A stretch of 64,000 nucleotides of DNA. Source: Golubevia sp. BC0850 (Eukaryota; Basidiomycota; Exobasidiomycetes; Golubeviales; Golubeviaceae). The stretch spans positions 186,001-250,000 of the forward strand of contig JAAVVG010000022.1 of NCBI GenBank assembly GCA_012976225.1, given 5' to 3'. The position numbers were made by a program, and so were the translations under genes. Of the stretch, positions 59,036-64,000 are shown piece after piece. The first letter of the stretch is position 1. Each line of letters starts with the position of its first letter. A model generated the notes under the pieces. That model was not told the origin of the DNA. It made no database searches and saw nothing but the letters and a program-made list of their open reading frames with translations.

Positions 59036-60862
59036 TCAATCCTTCCAAATCTCCCTAAAGCATTCTCTCAAATCTTCAACGAACCCCACAGGATTTTCCA
59101 TTGCGAAGAAGTGTCCACCACTTCCTCTTTCTCTCCACCATTTCAAATTACAGGTCCCCTTGATCCAAGCTCTAGGAGTAGGTATTATCTCGAAGGGATT
59201 GTAAGTGAATCCAGTTGGAATTTGAATGTAATTTGAAGGTTGACTGTGATAATTAGTTGGTCCTTGTGGCGAACGATTGCGATAAGGGTAGAGAGATGAG
59301 GGGAAAGTTGAGGTGCAATGCCAGAGTGTTAGGGAGGCTAAAATTTCGGAGGAGTGAGGACTGGGAGAAAGAGGAGATGGAGCGTGAGAGAAGAGGTTAG
59401 AGGGTGGGAATAGAAGAGAGAGATGATGGGAGTTGCAAAGGAGGGGGACTTACTCTTCGTCTGTCCATGCATAGAACTTTTCGGAAATCCAGGCTAAGAG
59501 TGCTAGAGGAGAAGATGAGATCACCAAACCCAAAGTCGAGGGTCGGGTTCCGTGGAAGGCTGCGTAAGCGCTGAGAGAGAGAGAGAGAGAAGAAGGGGAA
59601 AGGGGTTGGGGAGATAGTTCGTGTTAAGCGAAAGGATCGAACCAGAGAAGAACGAAGAAACGCCCTTCGACAAAAGCGATCGGAAAAATTCTCAAGAGCA
59701 GCCAAAAGAGGACAAAAGACAAGCTCAACAGCCTAAGACTTACCTGCCCTCCTCGGCAAACTTGGTCCCTCTCTCGAAACCTTTCTTCTCGCCTTCGGTC
59801 AAAGGTTTCGGAAAGCCAATAAAGATCTGTAGGAGCCATCTAATAATCCAGCTGATCGGATTTCTTGGCCTTTCAACAACCCAACTTCTTGGAATGCTTC
59901 TGGGTATCTCTTGAATGAACTTGATGAGGAACGACAGCCCCATGAGACCCATGAACCAGAGAACAGGCCTCATGAAGATAGAGATTGGAAATGGAAGTGA
60001 TAAGAGTGGAGGTTGAGCTGGGCAGAAGTTGAGATGTACGGCCTTGATGGAGCTGGGAAACTGGAGGCACATTGAACGAACGACTGCTGATGCCCAGTCA
60101 CCACCTTGTACGGCATAGTTTCTGAACCCTAGAGAGTTCATAAGGTTATGATGGATTCTTGCCACATCTTTCCGAAAGGAGAGAAGGAATGAAGGGTTCA
60201 GCATTCGTTTAGAACAAGCTTCCGAATTTTGACTCACCCGGAACAGTCAGATCTCCTTCAGGACCAGAGAACCTTCCTTTCCCATCTCCTTTCTCTCCTT
60301 CGAACTTTCCACTAAAGAGATACCCGGGTTGACTTGGAACGATGACCTCGAAAGCTGGTACCCAGGCAGGTGCATTTCTACTAGGATGAGCTAGAGGTTT
60401 CACTGCGTTTAGGAATTCCAAGAAGGATCCTGGCCAGCCGTGAAGAAGTAAGAGAGGAATCACTTTCCTTCCAACTTTGTCTGAAGCAGTTGGAGACTCT
60501 CTGATGAAGTGGATCTTTAGACCCTCAATCGAAGCAGTAAAATGCGAGAAGGTTTTGAGATGTCCTTGAAGAGATTGGAAAGTATCGTGCTCTGCTCCGA
60601 GGGATAGATCGAGATAAGAGATCCATGAAGATCTAAGGTTCAGGAATTGAGAATGCGTAAGACCTGAGGAAGAGGGGACAACAGATTTAGGAGCACGAAG
60701 AGTGGAGCATGAGTCGAAACTCGAAACGATGTTCTCACCAAATCTCTCCCGAAAACCTTCGAAAGGAGAAGTTAGTTCATCATCTTTCTGGAATTCTAGA
60801 CATTTCCTGAGATCTTCGATCTTAGCGTGAGGGATCGTTGGATCAAAAGAATCAACTTTCAT
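59036..60862 (-). CDS. Epoxide hydrolase (alpha/beta hydrolase, EHN-type N-terminus)
   Basis: Exons 60862-60238, 60167-59744, 59570-59454 and 59360-59036 give 496 aa. The N-terminal EHN domain has LRSSWISYLDLSLGAEHDTF. The hydrolase core shows the oxyanion-hole motif LLLLHGWPGSFLEFLN, the nucleophile elbow AVQGGDWASAVVRS (Asp), a cap with two TM-like hydrophobic stretches (FMRPVLWFMGLMGLSFLIKF), and the catalytic His in RGSGGHFFAMENP. FAYAAFHGTRPSTLGL-type sequence (SAYAAFHGTRPSTLGLVIS) is the conserved region before the acid residue. It opens epoxides to diols in detoxification or lipid metabolism; the hydrophobic cap suggests membrane association. Splice phases agree throughout. Confidence 0.93.
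59573..59591. repeat. (GA)n microsatellite at a splice acceptor
   Basis: On the minus strand this run forms a pure CT tract leading into the CAG acceptor of exon 3 of the epoxide hydrolase gene. Confidence 0.8.
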
Positions 60863-61539
60863 CTTCGGATGGCGGTGGTACGAAAGGAAGAAACAAAGAC
60901 GGGACTTCCAACGCTCAACAACTCAAGGCTGTTGCTATTCGGTCATTTCAGATCGGGAGTGCGGACAGAAAATTTGGCATATGAATTTGATTGGTCTGTC
61001 GTATCTTGATCTCATCCATGGCAAGAGGTACAAAGGAAAAGGAATCTCATCATGCTCGCAGTTGAATGAAGCTTTGGAATGGATACGAAACGTTGGAGTC
61101 TCGTCTCTGAATAGTCTCAGAGGGTTGAACATTGTAAACAATGCGCTTCGATACTTCGAAAAAGTTCTTCTTGAAGTAGAGAATTGATTGGGAGAGAGGT
61201 AGGACATGATGTTGGAGATGCACATCAGCGGGTCTATTCTTTCATTCTTTTCTTTCTTCCTTCGGGAACTCCTCTTCCCTCCTCAGTCCTCAGCTATCTC
61301 ATTTCATGATTACTTTGATTTCATCAGGAGAAAGGAAAGGTTTCCAAAGTCTCGATCCTTCCTTTGAAGATCAACGGTATTTGGCACGTGGCGGTTCGAA
61401 ATTGGTCAACTCTCACCTCTCTGATGAAGAGATCCTCTACCAATTACTTCAACATAAATCATAGTGCGTACACAGCTCTATTCAATTCAAACTAGACTCT
61501 CTATTCATTCCCTTTTCAATCTCTTTCAATTCCATTCAG
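60863..61539. other. Intergenic with an orphan exon-like segment
   Basis: 677 bp between the epoxide hydrolase start and RPL24. Two opposed short frames occupy 60935-61225, neither with known domains. On the plus strand 61330-61465 reads GERKGFQSLDPSFEDQRYLA and SHLSDEEILYQLLQHKS before a TAG, preceded by a tcatcag acceptor. It looks like a last exon, but no upstream exon could be joined with confidence. Confidence 0.35.
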
Positions 61540-62827
61540 ATGAAGGTCGAGACTTGTGCGTTCAGTCAACGTAAGATCTACCCGTAAGTATTTCAGTTTC
61601 CCATTTCACTAACCCATCCACCTCGTACAAGTAGTAAAAGATGGAATCAGCAACTCAGAAACTAGAATCCCCTCGAGATCCGGAATCGATTAGCAAACGT
61701 TGAAAAGAAGGACGAGGGATGGTGGATGGAGGGAGAGGAGAGGAGACAGCTGGAATTGGAAGATGGCAAGTGCTGACTCAAAGTGAATCTATCATCCTCT
61801 CGACATCAATTCTTGATTCATGAAACAGTGGAAAGGGTAAGCTTTATGTCCGTGGTGACAACAAGGTGAGTCATCGGATCTGAAGATTGAGGTTCGAGGA
61901 GTGGGTCAGTCAGGCAGGAAGGAATTTTCAAGATGAGACCATCAAGTCCTCCAGATTCGAGGAAGAGAACAGACTCTATGAAATTGCAAACAAAATATTA
62001 CCGAAACTCTGCTCGAGTTCTCAAAATCGAATCATGAACCTCTGAACCTCAACCCTTGTGCCCTTCCTCAATTGCAGATCTTCCGTTTCGCCTCCTCCAA
62101 GTCAGCCTCTCTCTTCCTCCAACGCAAGAACCCAAGAAAGATCGCGTGGACTGTTGTCTTCCGTCGTATGCACAAGAAGGGAATCACTGAGGAAGTCGCC
62201 AAGAAGCGTTCTCGTAGAACTGTAAAGCACCAACGTGGAGTTGTTGGTATGACTTTGGATTCTCTAGCTGCTAAGCGTAACCAGAAGCCAGAAGTTAGAG
62301 AAGCTGCTAGACTTGCTGCTTTGAAGAAGGGTAAAGAGGATAAGAAGGCTAGAGCTGAGACTAGAAAGGCTGATAAGGCTAAGGTGAGTATGAGAGAGGA
62401 AGGAGATGGGTAGATGGAGGAGAGGGGAAGATGGAGTGATGGTGACAGAAACTGTGATGAAGGGAGTGGAAATGATGCTTGTGTCTGGGAGGTGAGGTTG
62501 GAAGGTTGGTGGTGGAACTATTGGAAGTGAGGACATGATCTCATCTCGAGGACAGATCTGTTGGGGTTTCTCTAGCCCCTTCTACAACCAACGACGAAGA
62601 GAGCCGCTCCAATTTGCTGAGCTTGGGGCATGAAGTGGGGCTCCAAGGCGTGACTCGTAGCTCGCAGCAAGGCCACCTAACAGCCCCCCAACACTGATAC
62701 TGATCTCCCACCTCTCATCCTCCCTTCCCAACTTCAACAGTCCGCCACTGCCCCAGGTCGTGCTTCTGGACCAAAGGTCTCAAAGATGGGAGCCAAGGGA
62801 GGTGCTGGAGGAAAGCCAAAGGTCTAA
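61540..62827 (+). CDS. RPL24: 60S ribosomal protein L24 (eL24)
   Basis: Exons 61540-61583, 61829-61865, 62078-62383 and 62741-62827 give 157 aa, the usual size. The protein begins MKVETCAFSQRKIYPGKGKL and continues YVRGDNKIFRF, KSASLFLQRKNPRKIAWTVV, FRRMHKKG and KKRSRRTVKHQRGVVGMTLD, then a K/A-rich helical tail ending GAGGKPKV. eL24 is a cytosolic large-subunit protein that bridges to the 40S subunit. The three introns (245, 212 and 357 nt) are all much longer than the local norm, as often in fungal ribosomal protein genes, where introns can regulate output or carry snoRNAs. Only the third shows noticeable secondary-structure potential. Confidence 0.96.
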
Positions 62828-63868
62828 ATTAAAGATGAAATCTACCACTTCAAGTCCTTTCTCTACTCTTTTCCTTTCTATAGTTCTTTGAACTTTTGAT
62901 TCTTTCTTTCTCGTTCTCATGTCTTTTTTTCTCATTGTCGGAGTTTCCTCAAAACCTCCTATTGTATTCTCGCTCACACCAACCCAAAATTCAAAATCAC
63001 AAGCCGACTTTCTATGCGATTTCTCTCTCTGCTCTTCTACTTGTCCCGATTGAACGAGAAGAGATGTTTGATTTGACTTGAGGAGTTTCACGAGATCAGC
63101 AGGAGCGCTGCGAAACGGAACCAAGTCCTCTTGATTGAATTGCTCTTTCAACACAGCATGACGATATGTCGTATGACGACGTTGGCGTTTCTCTTGTGAC
63201 TCAGTGAGGTCCATAGATTGATTTCGTTGATCGTTCCGTTTCGCAACGTTCGTGCGATTGCTGGCTGAGCGCTGCCCGATTCATCGGACACCTGCATTGT
63301 CCCCCTCTCTTGTTTCTTCTTTCTCTTCACTACAACAACCACCCAACCTCCTTTTTGCCCCTCTCCCTGAGGTAAGTAATCTTTAAGCATCTCATCATCT
63401 CAGAGAAGTCTTATCAACCTCGAAAGAGACTCTTGTCCCCATGCAGAATTGTCTGTGCCGCAAGACGTCTGTGCACCACTTTAATCTAACTCTCGTCCTC
63501 CTTCTCTACGCCCCATCTTCCCCCCCCCCTTGTCTCACTCCTCTCCTCTTTTACACAGCCCAGTACGCTTGAGTTCTACTCGCGCAACAGCCAGGTGTAA
63601 ATCCTCTTCCTCTTCTAGCTGTAACCTTCTGTCTACCAATCCAGCCCTTCCAACACTCATTCTTCAACGCTTCAACCGGGACTGATTCACTTCAAGTCAC
63701 AAACCAACTTCTTTCAACATTCGATTCTAACTTTCAAGTTTCCTTACTTCAAGAAGACTTCCTAGCGCGCCATAGGTCGCTGCACTCGAATTGGATCTCT
63801 ATCAATCACCCTTCATCTTCAAAGCAAAACCCAACCATCCCTCTTCCTTCCTTATCTCTCTAAGAACC
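62828..63868. other. Intergenic / promoter and 5' UTR of the last gene
   Basis: About 1 kb. The first 250 bp are the RPL24 3' flank. From about 63300 to 63868 the plus strand is strongly C/T-rich with a C9 run near 63523-63531, then T/C/A-rich to the ATG at 63869, as expected for a long fungal 5' leader. The 144-codon minus-strand frame at 62780-63214 overlaps the last RPL24 exon and is not supported as a gene. Confidence 0.5.
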
Positions 63869-64000
63869 ATGAATCGTGCTACTCGCTCTCAAGCTCAAGT
63901 CTCAAAATCCGAACCTCAACAAGAAGAGCGTCAAGTTTCCGAGGAAAGAGATCAGAAAATGACGGTCCTATCTCAAACTACCTCTGCTTTCTCTGCTCCT
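63869..64000 (+). CDS. 5' end of an unidentified gene, cut by the window edge
   Basis: ATG at 63869 in good context (aaccATGa) after a pyrimidine-rich leader. The frame is open for the 44 codons available: MNRATRSQAQVSKSEPQQEE, then a Q/S/T-rich stretch. It is a hydrophilic, disordered N-terminus with no domain visible, so no function can be suggested. Confidence 0.55.
   Translation, partial: MNRATRSQAQVSKSEPQQEERQVSEERDQKMTVLSQTTSAFSAP

Noticed and set aside
62780-63214. 144-codon minus-strand frame after RPL24 with a hydrophilic, K/R/E-rich translation
   Set aside because: It overlaps the last RPL24 exon antisense, has no splice support and its composition is that of a complemented pyrimidine-rich 3' flank.

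Overview
The window looks like a gene-dense piece of a basidiomycete (probably yeast-like) nuclear genome. Most genes are split by several short introns, usually 60-120 nt, with GTGAGT/GTAAGT-type donors and pyrimidine-rich CAG/TAG acceptors. All three stop codons end intact genes. The catalogue is typically fungal: pyruvate kinase, glucose-6-phosphate isomerase, phosphomannomutase, ribosomal protein L24, Utp7, a probable Mediator Med5, a chitin synthase activator of the Skt5/Chs4 type and a kinesin-6. I cannot name the species. No tRNA, rRNA, CRISPR, integrated virus, LTR element or DNA transposon was recognised. Exon borders were worked out by eye from splice signals, reading-frame phase and protein similarity. 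They sum to whole codons in every intact model, but no transcript evidence was available.

Layout: 1-1003 (-) is a cut-off fasciclin protein, followed by about 1.8 kb with no gene seen. 2812-20720 holds an MFS drug transporter, pyruvate kinase, Med5-like, a second MFS carrier, a lactonase-type beta-propeller, a duplicated EthD-like protein and glucose-6-phosphate isomerase. 21231-30247 holds Skt5/Chs4, a WKF-domain protein head-to-head with UTP7, and two head-to-head Hsp12-like genes, one with an apparent mitochondrial presequence. 30248-32513 is a decayed locus. 32514-38683 is kinesin-6 and phosphomannomutase. 38869-41212 is a broken F-box/LRR gene. 42190-49417 carries a haem-dependent N-demethylase-like membrane protein, the MRM2 rRNA methyltransferase and a peroxisomal-type FAD amine oxidase, with a poorly coding 2 kb stretch between the first two. 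49780-53030 is a long low-complexity gene interrupted by a stop and a frame change. 53324-64000 holds an intact F-box/LRR gene with a small spliced ORF overlapping its stop, MPDU1, a polytopic membrane protein, an epoxide hydrolase, RPL24 and the 5' end of a further gene.

How the genes fit together: several enzymes meet at hexose phosphates (Pgi, Pyk, Pmm), and MPDU1 acts further down the mannose route on dolichol-linked mannose. UTP7, the WKF protein, RPL24 and MRM2 all serve ribosomes. There is no sign of operons. Neighbouring genes are often divergent across 110-250 bp or convergent with short 3' gaps.

The observations I would check first are the divergent Hsp12 paralogues with matching intron positions, the three loci where long coding frames are cut by in-frame stops among otherwise clean genes, the spliced mini-ORF overlapping the F-box stop codon as ATGA, and the long structured third intron of RPL24.
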